A DNA stretch of 5,343 nt from Kitasatospora phosalacinea. Its GTDB lineage: Bacteria > Actinomycetota > Actinomycetes > Streptomycetales > Streptomycetaceae. The notes under the pieces are model-generated. The model had not been told where the DNA came from, searched no databases, and saw only the letters and a list, made by a program, of their open reading frames with translations. Both the position numbers and the translations under genes were made by a program. Where the stretch lies: assembly GCF_000717185.1 (NCBI RefSeq), contig NZ_JNYE01000176.1, positions 1 through 5,343 of the forward strand, given 5' to 3'. Positions 5,289 through 5,343 of this stretch are shown one piece after another. Every line of letters begins with the position of its first letter. Position 1 is the stretch's first letter.

Positions 5289-5343
5289 TCAGGCGGTGGC
5301 CCGGATGTGCCAGGTGGTGCCGTTGTGGTGGAGTCCGAGGTTG
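5289..5343 (-). CDS. 3' end of an unidentified minus-strand gene
   Basis: Read on the minus strand from the window edge, the frame gives NLGLHHNGTTWHIRATA and a TGA at 5289-5291. The codons are GC-rich at third positions and the end is clean, so this is probably a true C-terminus. The LHHNGTTWHI stretch faintly recalls the β-rich C-terminal region of IS481-type transposases, but 17 residues are too few to assign a family. It converges on the IS5 fragment, with 32 bases between the two stops. Confidence 0.35.
   Translation of the reverse strand, partial: NLGLHHNGTTWHIRATA

Noticed and set aside
1..5343. CRISPR array, tRNA or rRNA genes
   Set aside because: No regularly spaced repeats beyond the two copies at 4901-5020, and no cloverleaf or rRNA-like sequence was seen.

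Overview
The base composition (very high GC, G/C-rich third codon positions) and the protein families point to an actinomycete, most likely a Streptomyces or close relative. The window looks like an accessory or chromosome-arm region: one metabolic gene is intact over most of its length, and the rest is a patchwork of decayed insertion sequences, gene ends and one orphan immunity gene.

Layout, left to right. (1) 1-123 (+): the C-terminal end of a membrane protein, probably an MFS transporter. (2) 124-739: debris. It starts with the leader and first codons of an IS481-family transposase (219-281, +), cut off after about 15 recognisable residues, followed by about 450 bases with no gene I can name. 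(3) 740-2309 (+): an amidohydrolase of the D-aminoacylase (N-acyl-D-amino-acid deacylase) type. Its body is complete from 828, but its conserved N-terminal strand lies in two other frames, as if two single bases had been lost. (4) 2384-2725 (+): the N-terminal part of an IS5-family transposase. It stops abruptly after the first catalytic Asp and resumes, with no residues obviously missing, at 5104-5256. (5) 2726-5103: about 2.38 kb sits inside that transposase gene. It holds an Imm21-family immunity gene (2748-3329, -), an IS110-family transposase pseudogene (3387-4645, -), and about 460 bases upstream of the latter that carry a duplicated, covarying hairpin. (6) 5257-5343: the resumed IS5 fragment is itself cut short, and the window ends in the 3' end of an unidentified minus-strand gene.

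How the parts relate. The best-supported story is nested transposition. An IS5-type element landed downstream of the amidohydrolase, was split by a segment carrying Imm21 and the IS110-type element, and all the transposases then decayed. The IS110 gene has three separate lesions: a 22-bp tandem duplication, a nonsense codon and a frameshift. Imm21 is the only apparently intact gene in the insert. It would protect against a polymorphic toxin, but no toxin is visible. The segment upstream of the IS110 recombinase is where IS110-group elements encode their bridge RNA, so it is the most interesting non-coding stretch. Some single-base frame breaks could be sequencing errors; the 22-bp duplication is unlikely to be one.
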